Part shown: positions 36,301 to 44,668 of the stretch, in pieces
Layout: every line of letters begins with the position of its first letter
How positions within the stretch are numbered: the first letter of the stretch is position 1
Source of the DNA: Dyadobacter flavalbus
Lineage (GTDB): Bacteria > Bacteroidota > Bacteroidia > Cytophagales > Spirosomataceae
NCBI RefSeq assembly: GCF_006149045.1
Contig: NZ_VBSN01000027.1
Span: 744,001 to 808,000 of the forward strand
Direction: 5' to 3'
DNA length: 64,000 nt
Translations under genes and position numbers: made by a program
Notes under the pieces: generated by a model
Databases searched by the model: none
Told to the model about the DNA's origin: nothing
Seen by the model: only the letters and a program-made list of their open reading frames with translations

Positions 36301-36422
36301 CCAACGTATTTACTTTTTCCAAACTCAATGAATGGAACCTTGATCCCGAAGCACCTTCCGGACGAGGCGTTTATTATCCGCAAACGGCACTTTATACCAT
36401 CGGCTTAAACCTGCAACTCTGA
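33336..36422 (+). CDS. SusC/RagA-type TonB-dependent outer membrane transporter
   Basis: TonB-dependent glycan importer of 1028 residues. Residues 1-30 are a signal peptide ending HANA. A carboxypeptidase-regulatory-like domain follows (about 34-115, VTVKGTVTSAADRSALPGVN), then the SusC signature EEVVVVGYGTQKR, the plug domain with ATIRVRG and DALVIVDGIEQRLSDINPDD, and a 22-strand barrel. The ATG at 33336 is chosen because it gives the signal peptide; the frame is open upstream to 33162. It pairs with the SusD gene 26 bases downstream. The substrate is inferred from neighbours to be a sulfated glycan containing N-acetylhexosamine. Confidence 0.95.
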   Translation: MYLNFYKTFFQRSKAAFFLAALLFGLHANAQNVTVKGTVTSAADRSALPGVNVIVKNSLNGTTTDVAGKYELSAPSDAVLVFSGIGFVTQEAAVNGKSILDLQLAVDTKQLEEVVVVGYGTQKRTSLTNSISQISGEEVTRRPVSNIQQSFQGVMPGVTVTDLGGSPGKSNATIRVRGITTFNINSSSTSGYDLGKNDALVIVDGIEQRLSDINPDDIETISVLKDASSTAIYGSRATNGVVLVRTKRAKGSKVQVDYHGYYAIQKSNNVPKMMGLEAYMREQVAAYTNAGATLPARFTEQSIQTWINATDREKYPLPNTWFDIMLKAAPQQNHTFSVAGGNETLRTRLSVRYQDQEGVINNFGNKIGEIRLNSDYEVSRRLRVSADVNYRFNKTESPSTNPTAPLNNFFHGTLWAVPKYPDGTYGLSTQGNNPLMFNEIGGQSKQHTDYLAGYIKADFDIAEGLTFSSQLAGRGFFTQQKNYINSYVNTDKNTNITKTIANNSLTEVRDNLKEYTLNNLLTYEKSIGKNNFKGLLGYSQIGNTQTFLSAYRERFYNNNIGSISEGANDGTKNNSGRDAVYGLRSFFGRVNYDFDEKYLLEVNARYDGSSKFTGDKQYSVFPSFSAGWRISKENFWKPLEKAVNDLKFRGSWGVTGNQSVDLYSYYAALTAAGYNFGGAAVPGYRPTTLANTGLGWESTTQLDLGLDASLLNRRLNLTVDYYRKLTDDILLNLEIPATIGLTAPPQNAGSVENKGWEFSLNYRGTPASSGFRYNLGANLSINENKVTDLKGTGPYITGSDIDPRYIIAKGLPINTLWGFKTDGLFQTEQEIAEYKATYAANTKPGDVKYVDLNKDGKINANDMTAIGNSFPKYTFGFNSDFSYKNFELSILFQGAAKVDARLAGALAEMGNQEGFTHEIYTNNYWTPENTDARFPRPIKFDLRNVATSDRLVLNGSYLRLKNVQLAYTVPSEISKKIYLNRLRIYASATNVFTFSKLNEWNLDPEAPSGRGVYYPQTALYTIGLNLQL

Positions 36423-36448
36423 TTTTTCCGGACCTAGCATTTACAATC

Positions 36449-38047
36449 ATGAAAAAGATATATATCAGTAAATTCCTGTTTTCAATTGCGCTGGCGGGCA
36501 CGGCTTCCGGCCTTGTATCCTGCGACAAAGACCTGCTGAACACCGTTCCGAACGACCGCCTTTCTGTGGATGTTTTCTGGAAAAGTGAAAACGACGCCCG
36601 AATTGCGGTAAACTCGCTTTATGCAGATCTGGACAGTACCAATATCATTTCCTGGGACGCCATGACGGACATTGCGCATACCAATCAGAACTTTAATGTG
36701 GAAGCGTATGTGGAACTCGGGACTTACGATGCAACGAGTGCCAAAGTATACGACGAATGGCGCAAGGCATACCGCGGCGTTCAGGCTTCCAATTACTTTC
36801 TGGAAAACGTTGACAAGATTCCTGCTGCAAACCCTGCGCTGATCAATCAGTACAAAGGAGAAGCGAAGGCGCTGAGAGCTTATCAGTACATCAAACTGAC
36901 CGGTTTGTTCGGGCCGGTGCCGTTGATTACGAAATCGTTAAGTCTGGAAGATGCCAAACAGGTCGCCAACACGCCGGTGGAAGAACTCTGGAATTTTATC
37001 GATAAGGAACTGAACGAAGCTGCGCTGCTTTTGCCCGCAACTTACGCCGCTACGGAAAAAGGCAGGGTTACAAGCGGAGCCGCACTGGGATTGCTGGCAA
37101 GGGCAAACCTGTATGCAGGACGTTATCAAAAAGCAGCCGAAGCAGCAGACAAAGTGATAAAATCCGGCACGTACGGACTGTATGAATCCTATGAAAAGCT
37201 GTTTACATACGCAGCCGAAAACAACAAGGAAGTATTGCTCGACAGGCAATTTATAAAAGATACGTATTCCAATACCGTATTTCAGTTGCTGGCACCTTAC
37301 AGTCAGAAAAACAGCGGCAGCACGTTCGTTCCTACAAAAGCGTTGGTGGATATGTACGAAACCGCAGGCGGAAAAAAGATCACGGAAGCAGGCAGCGGTT
37401 ACGATCCTTTGAAGCCTTATCTGAACCGTGATCCAAGACTGCGTTTTTCTGTTTTTCTGGAAGGCGATATTTTGCCGAGCGGAGCTGTTTTCAACCCGAA
37501 GCCGGGCAGCGGAACGGCGGATGCAGTCGGCAGCACTTACATTGCTTCGGGTACGGGTTATAATATCAAAAAATACATCAATACCGACGATTACGCCAAT
37601 CCTGCAAACAGCGGTATCAACATCATTCTGCTGCGCTACGCCGAAATCCTGCTGTCTTACGCAGAAGCCAAAATCGAACTTGGCCAGATTGATGCAAGCG
37701 TGTATGCCGCAATTAATGCCGTCAGAAATGGTAGAACGGACGTAAAACAGCCTTCAGTAAGCAATGCTTCGCAGGCGGCGCTCCGGGAACTTGTAAGAAG
37801 GGAACGGACTGTTGAACTGGCTTTTGAAGGACAGCATCTGTTTGATATACGCCGGTGGAAAACAGCAGAAACGGTCATTCCTGGGCCGGTTTACGGTATT
37901 TCTTATGTAAATGAGCAAGGCAAGTTAACAACCGTTCAGGCTGTGGCTGTCAACAAGGTATTTGACCCAAACCGTCATTACTTATGGCCTGTTCCGCAGA
38001 AAGAACTTAATTTGAGCCCGCTGCTGAAACAAAACCCAAACTGGTAA
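36449..38047 (+). CDS. SusD/RagB-type glycan-binding lipoprotein
   Basis: Surface glycan-binding partner of the preceding SusC, 532 residues. The signal ends in a lipobox GLVSC with Cys at 25, followed by DKDLLNTVPNDRLS, a typical SusD start. The TPR-like helical scaffold covers most of the chain. The C-terminal signature LVRRERTVELAFEGQHLFDIRRWKTAE is split here into its key parts RRERTVELAFEGQ and LFDIRRWK. It would form the lid of the SusCD complex. Two sulfatases follow in the same direction after a 103-base gap containing a heptamer repeat array. Confidence 0.95.
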   Translation: MKKIYISKFLFSIALAGTASGLVSCDKDLLNTVPNDRLSVDVFWKSENDARIAVNSLYADLDSTNIISWDAMTDIAHTNQNFNVEAYVELGTYDATSAKVYDEWRKAYRGVQASNYFLENVDKIPAANPALINQYKGEAKALRAYQYIKLTGLFGPVPLITKSLSLEDAKQVANTPVEELWNFIDKELNEAALLLPATYAATEKGRVTSGAALGLLARANLYAGRYQKAAEAADKVIKSGTYGLYESYEKLFTYAAENNKEVLLDRQFIKDTYSNTVFQLLAPYSQKNSGSTFVPTKALVDMYETAGGKKITEAGSGYDPLKPYLNRDPRLRFSVFLEGDILPSGAVFNPKPGSGTADAVGSTYIASGTGYNIKKYINTDDYANPANSGINIILLRYAEILLSYAEAKIELGQIDASVYAAINAVRNGRTDVKQPSVSNASQAALRELVRRERTVELAFEGQHLFDIRRWKTAETVIPGPVYGISYVNEQGKLTTVQAVAVNKVFDPNRHYLWPVPQKELNLSPLLKQNPNW

Positions 38048-38075
38048 AAACGGAAGGATTATTGATTTACATAAT

Positions 38076-38124
38076 AGCTTAAAGCTAATGGCTCACAGCT
38101 CACAGCTCACAGCCAGCAGCCACA
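38076..38124. repeat. Degenerate 7-bp repeat array (seven units)
   Basis: Seven tandem heptamers in perfect register: AGCTTAA, AGCTAAT, GGCTCAC, AGCTCAC, AGCTCAC, AGCCAGC, AGCCACA. It fills much of the gap between susD and the first sulfatase and belongs to the same repeat type as the arrays near 53319 and 56627. Confidence 0.85.
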
Positions 38125-38150
38125 TATTTTTATTTTAAATTCTACTGTTG

Positions 38151-39599
38151 ATGATCAGGAAATTCAAACTGCTTTCAATTCCTTTTTTTATGCTGGCCGT
38201 TGCAGTTGCGATGACGGCAATGACCAATAAACCGGCTGCAAAAACGCCCAATATTGTGCTGTTCTTTATTGATGATCTCGGTTACGGCGATCTGTCCGTA
38301 ACGGGCGCATTGGGTTACAAAACGCCTAATCTGGACAAAATGGCCGTGGAAGGAACCCGTTTTACCAATTTCATGGCGGCGCAGGCCGTATGCAGCGCAT
38401 CGCGTGCCGCATTGCTGACAGGCTGTTATCCGAACCGGGTAGGGGTTTACGGCGCTTTCGGGCCTTCTTCACCGCTGGGATTGAGCCCGAAAGAGGAAAC
38501 CATTGCCGAACTTGTAAAAGCGCAGGGTTATGCAACCGGAATTTTCGGAAAATGGCATTTAGGCAGCGATCAGGAATTTTTGCCTCTTCAGCAAGGATTT
38601 GATGAATATTACGGCGTTCCTTATTCGCATGATATGTGGCCGCTGCATCCGTGGCAGGAACAGGCAAAATACCCACCGCTGCACTGGATTGACGGAAACA
38701 AGCCGAGTAAGGAAATTAAAAATCTGGAAGATGCCAGCGAACTGACGCCCGTTATCACGGAACATGCGACGGCATTTATCCGGAAGAACAAAAACAAACC
38801 GTTCTTTCTGTATGTGCCGCATCCGCTGCCGCACGTGCCACTGGCTGTTTCAAGCAGGTTTAAAGGAAAAAGCGAGCGCGGCATCTTCGGCGATGTACTC
38901 ATGGAACTGGACTGGTCTGTGGGCGAAATTATGAAAGAACTGAAAGCACAGGGACTGGATGAAAATACATTGGTGATCTTTACAAGCGACAACGGTCCGT
39001 GGCTCAATTATGGCGATCATGCAGGCTCGTCGGGCGGGTTCCGGGAAGGAAAGGGAACTTCCTTTGAAGGCGGGCAGCGTGAACCCTGCATCATGCGCTG
39101 GCCTGGCGTGGTTCCGGCCGGCAGGGTTTCCAACAAGCTTTTATCAACCCTCGACATCCTTCCGACGATTGCCAAACTGACCGGCGCAAAGCTGCCGAAA
39201 GAAAAGATCGACGGAATCGAATTCACCGCTTTGCTGAAAGGCGATGAAAGTAAATCCCCGCGGGAAGAATTCCTGTACTATTACCGAAAGAACAGTCTTG
39301 AAGCCGTTAGAAAGCACGACTGGAAACTGGTTTTTGCACATCCTGGCCGTACTTACGAAGGATCGTTGCCCGGCCAGAACGGCAAGCCGGGGCCCAGCCC
39401 GGAAGATCATGCATTTCCTGAAGCGCTTTACAATCTGGAACGTGATCCCGGCGAACGTTACAATGTGCTGGAACAAAATCCGGAAATCGTAGCCGAACTC
39501 AGGAAAATAGCCGATGCGGCGCGGGAAGAACTGGGCGACGATTTACAGCAGAAAACAGGCAAGAACGTAAGGCCGGTCGGAACAGCAGTACGAAAATAA
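38151..39599 (+). CDS. Secreted S1-family sulfatase (first)
   Basis: Type I sulfatase of 482 residues with a signal peptide (about 1-25). The formylglycine site is C81 in VCSASRAALLTG, the CxAxR variant of the sulfatase motif. Metal ligands are visible as D41-D42 in FFIDDLGYGD and in FTSDNGPWLN. GKWHLG and PHPLPHVPL are further active-site blocks. It needs a formylglycine-generating maturase, none of which is in the window. In context it should remove sulfate from the glycan imported by SusCD. Positional specificity cannot be read from sequence. The ATG at 38151 directly follows a TTG that could also be read as start. Confidence 0.93.
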   Translation: MIRKFKLLSIPFFMLAVAVAMTAMTNKPAAKTPNIVLFFIDDLGYGDLSVTGALGYKTPNLDKMAVEGTRFTNFMAAQAVCSASRAALLTGCYPNRVGVYGAFGPSSPLGLSPKEETIAELVKAQGYATGIFGKWHLGSDQEFLPLQQGFDEYYGVPYSHDMWPLHPWQEQAKYPPLHWIDGNKPSKEIKNLEDASELTPVITEHATAFIRKNKNKPFFLYVPHPLPHVPLAVSSRFKGKSERGIFGDVLMELDWSVGEIMKELKAQGLDENTLVIFTSDNGPWLNYGDHAGSSGGFREGKGTSFEGGQREPCIMRWPGVVPAGRVSNKLLSTLDILPTIAKLTGAKLPKEKIDGIEFTALLKGDESKSPREEFLYYYRKNSLEAVRKHDWKLVFAHPGRTYEGSLPGQNGKPGPSPEDHAFPEALYNLERDPGERYNVLEQNPEIVAELRKIADAAREELGDDLQQKTGKNVRPVGTAVRK

Positions 39600-39635
39600 C
39601 CGGACCGAATTTTCAATAAGTATCAAAAGCATTAA

Positions 39636-41078
39636 ATGATGAAGAAATTCCTTTTTCTTGCATGCATGGCCGGCTTACTTTCTTTGGACATGCTGGCGCA
39701 GGTTTCAAAAGCTGAGAAACCCAATATCATTTTCATCCTTGCCGACGATCTCGGTTACGGCGATGTTGGTTTCAACGGTCAGAAGCTGATCAAAACACCA
39801 AATATTGACCGGCTGGCCAGGGAAGGAATGATTTTCAGTCAGTTTTATGCAGGAACTTCGGTCTGTGCGCCTTCGCGTTCTGCCTTGCTGAGCGGCCAGC
39901 ATACGGGCCATACGTACATCCGCGGCAATAAAAGCGTTGAACCGGAAGGGCAGCAGCCTATTGCTGATTCGGTTGTTACATTGGCCGAAGTATTGAAAAA
40001 AGCAGGCTATATAACAGGTGCATTTGGGAAATGGGGATTGGGGCCGGTTGGCTCGGAAGGCGATCCCAACAAACAGGGTTTTGACAAATTCTACGGTTAC
40101 AATTGTCAGGGCCTTGCACACCGCTATTATCCGGATCATCTCTGGAACAATTCTGAAAAAATTACGCTGAAAGGAAATCAGGATTTGCTTTATAACAAAG
40201 AATATGCGCCGGACATCATCCAGAAAAATGCGTTGAGCTTCATTGATGCAAAAGACGGAAAACAGCCATTTTTCCTTTTTCTGCCGTACATTCTGCCGCA
40301 TGCCGAGCTGGTTGTGCCGGATGACAGCGTTTTTCAGTATTACAAAGGAAAGTTTAATGAAAAGCCTTTCAAAGGGGCAGATTACGGTCCGAATGCAAAA
40401 AAAGAAGGGTATGCTTCTCAGGAATATCCGCATGCGGCATTCGCCGCCATGGTCGCACGTCTGGACTTGTATGTAGGACAGGTTCTGGAAAAGCTGAAAG
40501 AAAAAGGGCTGGACAAGAATACGCTGGTTATTTTTACGAGTGACAACGGCCCGCATGTGGAAGGCGGCGCCGATCCGGTTTTTTTCAACAGCTCCGGCGG
40601 GTTCAGAGGCGTAAAGCGTGATTTGTACGAGGGCGGCGTCAGAGAACCATTCGCTGCACGCTGGCCGGGCGTTATCAAGCCGGGATCAAAAAGCGATTAC
40701 ATCGGTGCTTTCTGGGATATGCTTCCGACGTTTGCCGAACTGGCGCAGGCCAAAGCGCCCCGCAACATTGACGGGATTTCCTTTACGGATGCCCTTTATG
40801 GAAAAAATACGCAGAAAAAGCATGATTACCTCTACTGGGAATTTCACGAACAAGGCGGAAAACAGGCCGTACGGCAAGGCAACTGGAAAGCCATTCGGCT
40901 GAAAGCAGCAGGCAATCCCGACGCACCCGTAGAATTATATGATTTATCCAAAGATCCGGGCGAAACAAAAAACATAGCTTCGGAATTTGCTCAAAAAGCA
41001 AAAGAACTTGGCCAGATCATGAATCAGGCGCATGTTTCGTCCGCGATATTTCCTTTCGGCAACGTTGCAGCCAATTAG
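39636..41078 (+). CDS. Secreted S1-family sulfatase (second)
   Basis: Second type I sulfatase, 480 residues, with a signal peptide of about 22 residues. The formylglycine site is C77 in VCAPSRSALLSG, the standard CxPxR form. Metal-binding D37-D38 lie in ILADDLGYGD and the FTSDNGPHVEGG block is complete. It differs clearly from the upstream sulfatase and contains a YGYNCQGLAHRYYPD insert typical of one sulfatase subgroup, so the two probably act at different positions or linkages. It follows the first sulfatase by 36 bases and is the last gene of the susCD unit; the next gene is convergent. Confidence 0.93.
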   Translation: MMKKFLFLACMAGLLSLDMLAQVSKAEKPNIIFILADDLGYGDVGFNGQKLIKTPNIDRLAREGMIFSQFYAGTSVCAPSRSALLSGQHTGHTYIRGNKSVEPEGQQPIADSVVTLAEVLKKAGYITGAFGKWGLGPVGSEGDPNKQGFDKFYGYNCQGLAHRYYPDHLWNNSEKITLKGNQDLLYNKEYAPDIIQKNALSFIDAKDGKQPFFLFLPYILPHAELVVPDDSVFQYYKGKFNEKPFKGADYGPNAKKEGYASQEYPHAAFAAMVARLDLYVGQVLEKLKEKGLDKNTLVIFTSDNGPHVEGGADPVFFNSSGGFRGVKRDLYEGGVREPFAARWPGVIKPGSKSDYIGAFWDMLPTFAELAQAKAPRNIDGISFTDALYGKNTQKKHDYLYWEFHEQGGKQAVRQGNWKAIRLKAAGNPDAPVELYDLSKDPGETKNIASEFAQKAKELGQIMNQAHVSSAIFPFGNVAAN

Positions 41079-41102
41079 GTTTATAAATTATCAGACGGCA
41101 TT

Positions 41103-41810
41103 TCAGGGCACGTAAGTAACCTGCAGAACCCAGCCGTTGGAACCGTCCGCATTGGCATGCTGCCATCCGACGGAAACCGGCAGATGTTTCAGAAAGTAAA
41201 TACCGAGACCGGCAGAAAGCTGACCTTTCGGGTGTGCACCTGAAAGCCAGTCGGCCAAGATATGTATCTTTTCATACCATATGCCTGCATCGAGGCCAAG
41301 CTGAACGCCGTCTATGGGCCCTTCTCCCAAATAGCCTCTGTTTCCAAGATATGCTCCGGCCGCCAGTTTGTAATGTTCATCGTATAACGAAGCGGCAAGA
41401 TTGGCGTAACTGTAATAAACAAAGTGCTTTTTACCTGAAAAATTGGATCCGGCAAGTCCGCCGATTCCGATTCCCAGAACTTCGTTCAGTTTGAACAGCT
41501 TCTGGCTATTAACCATCAGCAACGGCGCATAAGGATCAACTGTACTGGTGTCATTTTTGGTAAAATGATGCAAGGATTTGTCGTAATCCACATTGACGAC
41601 GTTAAAACCGGCTTCCCAGAATTTCCCCAGTCCGTAAGTTACCGTCGTCGTGGAATTGATGATATCCTGAAACTCGAACTGCTGCTGGACACTGGCTTTA
41701 TGCTTGTCGGTTATTTCAGAAGAAGATACATTAAAGATGGTCAGCTGCGCGTAAGCGGCGGATATTGAAAAGCAAAAAGAAAGAGCAAGCAAGTAAACCG
41801 TTTTTTTCAT
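41103..41810 (-). CDS. Putative outer membrane beta-barrel protein
   Basis: A 235-residue exported protein with a signal peptide (about 1-21, ending AYAQ). The rest alternates hydrophobic and polar residues in short Gly- and Tyr-rich strands (for example GLGIGIGGLAGSNF and LGLDAGIWYEKIHILAD), ending in an aromatic-rich final strand, as in small outer membrane barrels. I do not recognise a named family. It lies downstream of, and in the same direction as, the response regulator gene, 62 bases away, and converges on the second sulfatase. Possibly co-transcribed with the two-component genes. Confidence 0.75.
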   Translation of the reverse strand: MKKTVYLLALSFCFSISAAYAQLTIFNVSSSEITDKHKASVQQQFEFQDIINSTTTVTYGLGKFWEAGFNVVNVDYDKSLHHFTKNDTSTVDPYAPLLMVNSQKLFKLNEVLGIGIGGLAGSNFSGKKHFVYYSYANLAASLYDEHYKLAAGAYLGNRGYLGEGPIDGVQLGLDAGIWYEKIHILADWLSGAHPKGQLSAGLGIYFLKHLPVSVGWQHANADGSNGWVLQVTYVP

Positions 41811-41872
41811 GCATTTGTGGATTTGGCCTGCTACTTAGCTATAAAATCCTTGCCAGAGGCAGCCAAACTCAC

Positions 41873-42490
41873 TCAGATCAATCCCTGACCCGCTGCGAGC
41901 TTGATCAAAGAAGCCGTATTGGAAACCTCGAATTTCATCAGCAGATTCTGGCGATGGCTGTTGACGGTGGTAACGCTGATAAAAAGCTGTTCTGCAATTT
42001 GCGGATTCGTCATTCCTTCGGCGATCAGCAGCAGCACTTCTTTTTCTCTGCGCGTCAGGAACGGAATTGTTTTTGGAACCGGAACGGATGCATTCTGATC
42101 AAAATTGACATTCATGAAATAACCGCCCGCGCGGACCTGCCGGATTGCTTCCAGAATTTCTTCCCTGCCCGAACTCTTGATCAGGTACCCTGAAGCCCCG
42201 TTCTGGATCATGCGCGAAACATACGCACGTTCGCTAAACGTACTCAGTGCCAGTGTTTTTACATCCGGAAACTGCTCTTTGATTTTTTTACACAATTCAA
42301 TGCCGTTGATGTCGGGAAGATTAATGTCCAGAAATGCTATATCCACTTCGTTGTTTTTCAGAAAAGCAATGGCATCAATGGCATTGGAAACCGTTCCCAC
42401 AACAGCAATTTCCTCACTGTCGGACAACAGTGATTTCAGCCCTTCCAGAACCATCGGATGATCGTCTACGATCAGGATCTTCACACTCAT
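41873..42490 (-). CDS. LuxR-type response regulator (NarL/FixJ family)
   Basis: Response regulator of 205 residues. The receiver domain covers 1-120 with acidic pocket D9-D10 and phospho-acceptor D55 in DIAFLDINLPD; K at the end of GYLIKSS is the conserved Lys. The C-terminal LuxR helix-turn-helix is at about 140-200 (LTRREKEVLLLIAEGMTNPQIAEQL is its core, split at LLLIAEGM). The ATG at 42490 is preferred over a TTG six bases upstream. It is encoded 52 bases after the TPR histidine kinase and is surely its partner. A candidate binding site is the 11-bp inverted repeat at 44538-44581. Confidence 0.94.
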   Translation of the reverse strand: MSVKILIVDDHPMVLEGLKSLLSDSEEIAVVGTVSNAIDAIAFLKNNEVDIAFLDINLPDINGIELCKKIKEQFPDVKTLALSTFSERAYVSRMIQNGASGYLIKSSGREEILEAIRQVRAGGYFMNVNFDQNASVPVPKTIPFLTRREKEVLLLIAEGMTNPQIAEQLFISVTTVNSHRQNLLMKFEVSNTASLIKLAAGQGLI

Positions 42491-42542
42491 GTTCAAAAAT
42501 AATTAAGATTATGCCATCTTGAAATCTGCGGATTGATCCTGT

Positions 42543-44468
42543 TCAAACCACAATTTCTATCAGTACCGAAGTGCCTTCTTCCGGTGTGGACTGAATATCA
42601 AGCCTGCCGTTCAGATAATCTACTCTGGCCTGCACGTTACGGATTCCGGCTCCTTTGTTCTGATCCAGGTTGTTTACGTCAAATCCCTTGCCGTTATCTT
42701 CAACGGTCACGCTGACATTGTTTCCGACGCGGGTAAGCTGGACCTGCGCCTCCGTTGCTTCCGCATATTTCAGCACATTGTTGAGCAGTTCCTGCACAAT
42801 CCGGTACAATACGATTTCCACCGAAGAATCCAGCCGCTTGTCAAATCCGAAATCCTGCATCGTTACGCGCAGCTGTCCGGAAGAACTGATGCCTTCACAA
42901 AAATCGCTGAGCGCTTCAATAAGGCCAAATCGGACCAGCGTTTCGGGCATCATGCTGTGCGCTACGCGGCGCATTTCGCTGATTGCGCCGTCCAGTTGTG
43001 TGAGTGCCCGGGTAAAGGTCATAGCGCTTTCCTCAGGCAGAATTACATTTCCTTTCACTGAATTCAAAGTTAATTTAATACCGGATAATAAGCCGCCCAG
43101 CCCGTCGTGCAGGTCGCGGGCAACCCGTGTTCTTTCTTCTTCCTGTCCTTTCAAAATGGCATTGGTCGCAACGAGCTGTTTTTCCTGCTGCAATTGCAGT
43201 ACTTCATTTTCTGCAATCTGTTTCCGGATCGTGATATTTCTGTATACAAGTGCCGAGATCAGTGCTAGTACAATCAGTCCTGCCGCCAAGCCATAAATCA
43301 GTGTGTTGCGCGTCTGCTTTTCCTTTTCAAGCGTTACAATCTGTTTTTCTTTCTGGGCCGTTAAATATCGGGTATCCAGTTCCTGAAGTTGTTTCTGTAC
43401 GTCAATGCCCTGAATCGAATCATTAAGAATGGCGTATTTCATCAGGTAATCATAAGCGGCTTTGTAATTGTTCTGGCGGGCCAGATCCGTTGCATAATCT
43501 TCATAAAGCTCTACGAGATGATCCGTCATTTCATTCTCCTCGGCAATTTTCAGGGCTTCGCCTGTATATTTTGCCGACAGTTCCGGCTGCTTGCTGTCTT
43601 CCGCAACGAACATCAGCGCCCGGAGGCATTCCATTTCCAGAAATACATTGCCTGTTTCTCTGGCGAGTTTCAGTCCCTTTTCTCCGAATTCCCTTGCTTT
43701 ATCCAGCTTTTTCAGGCCCCGGTTGGTCCGGCACAAACCGCCGTATGCCTGAACGACAAAAATGTCCGAACCTATTTTCTGTGCTACGGCCAGACCTTCG
43801 GAGTAATAAGCCAGGCTCTGTTCATATTTTTTCAGGTTGAAAAGGCATCCGCCCAGATTGGTCAGAATGTCGGCGAGCTGAAGACTGTCGTTCATGGGCC
43901 GCGCAAGCCGGAGCGCTTTCTGTTTGTATTCCAAAGATTTGTTAAACAGATTGGCATGTTCAAAAGCCGTTCCGATATTGACATATAACCTCGGCAAAAA
44001 CGTTTTCTGGCCCAGCTTTTCAAACTGGTCGGCCGATTGCTGGTAAAATCGGATGGCGTTGGTAAAATTTCCCATGTACGTATAACTCGCCGCAATATTG
44101 GCCATACTTTTACCAATGTTCAGCGGGCTTTTCATTTCACGTGCAATTTCCAGACTTTCATTATTCAGCCTAAGTGCCTGCTCAAATTTTCCCTGTAAAT
44201 TCAGAATATACGTGTAATTGGAACGGAACTTGAATTTTCCTGCCGGGTAATTCAGTTTCCTGCTCAGTGCCTCCGCTTTCAGATAATATTTGGCTGCACT
44301 GTCCAGATTCTGGTTTTCCAGATACTGGCCGTATTCCACATAGGCCAGAACCCGGTTTGTATCTTCCTTACTCTTTTGAATTTTCTCCAGAATGGCATTC
44401 GCTTCGTTGTCTTGTGCCAAAACACTATTGTAAATCAACAAGATAAGGATTGTAAAAAAGAACTTCAT
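42543..44468 (-). CDS. TPR-containing sensor histidine kinase (NarX/LiaS-like)
   Basis: Histidine kinase of 641 residues. A signal peptide (about 1-18) is followed by a TPR array in the periplasm (about 20-350), a membrane helix near 385-407 (YGLAAGLIVLALISALVY), a short coiled coil, a HisKA_3 domain with phospho-acceptor H454 in ARDLHDGLGG, and a HATPase domain with N-box LLNNVLKYAEA and G-box DNGKGFD. Bacteroidota have many such TPR sensor kinases; their ligands are mostly unknown. It is the first gene of an operon with its LuxR regulator and faces two secreted-protein genes that may be its targets. Confidence 0.93.
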   Translation of the reverse strand: MKFFFTILILLIYNSVLAQDNEANAILEKIQKSKEDTNRVLAYVEYGQYLENQNLDSAAKYYLKAEALSRKLNYPAGKFKFRSNYTYILNLQGKFEQALRLNNESLEIAREMKSPLNIGKSMANIAASYTYMGNFTNAIRFYQQSADQFEKLGQKTFLPRLYVNIGTAFEHANLFNKSLEYKQKALRLARPMNDSLQLADILTNLGGCLFNLKKYEQSLAYYSEGLAVAQKIGSDIFVVQAYGGLCRTNRGLKKLDKAREFGEKGLKLARETGNVFLEMECLRALMFVAEDSKQPELSAKYTGEALKIAEENEMTDHLVELYEDYATDLARQNNYKAAYDYLMKYAILNDSIQGIDVQKQLQELDTRYLTAQKEKQIVTLEKEKQTRNTLIYGLAAGLIVLALISALVYRNITIRKQIAENEVLQLQQEKQLVATNAILKGQEEERTRVARDLHDGLGGLLSGIKLTLNSVKGNVILPEESAMTFTRALTQLDGAISEMRRVAHSMMPETLVRFGLIEALSDFCEGISSSGQLRVTMQDFGFDKRLDSSVEIVLYRIVQELLNNVLKYAEATEAQVQLTRVGNNVSVTVEDNGKGFDVNNLDQNKGAGIRNVQARVDYLNGRLDIQSTPEEGTSVLIEIVV

Positions 44469-44537
44469 TGATTCTCAAAAGGAGTATGGGCCAGAAAATT
44501 ACGATTGTAAAATTCCTAAATAAAACCTTTTAATAAT

Positions 44538-44581
44538 ATCCTCTAAAAGCATGATTTTTCAAAATCCTGTTTTTAGAGGAT
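44538..44581. promoter_or_regulatory. 11-bp inverted repeat upstream of a promoter
   Basis: Perfect inverted repeat ATCCTCTAAAA (44538-44548) and TTTTAGAGGAT (44571-44581) separated by 22 bases. The right arm ends exactly at the -33 TTG of the promoter at 44581-44612. Position suits an activator site for the neighbouring response regulator. Confidence 0.5.
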
Positions 44582-44612
44582 TGATTCCGGCCTCGCTGTG
44601 CAGCTACCTTTG
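44581..44612 (+). promoter_or_regulatory. Promoter of the lipoprotein gene at 44669
   Basis: TTG at 44581-44583 and a perfect TAnnTTTG match (TACCTTTG) at 44605-44612, spaced by 21 bases. The start of transcription would fall near 44619, about 50 bases before the ATG. Confidence 0.65.
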
Positions 44613-44668
44613 TTGTGTCAAAAGACAATTTATCTCATCCAAAAAAACAACATTAAAGTTTTACAGCC

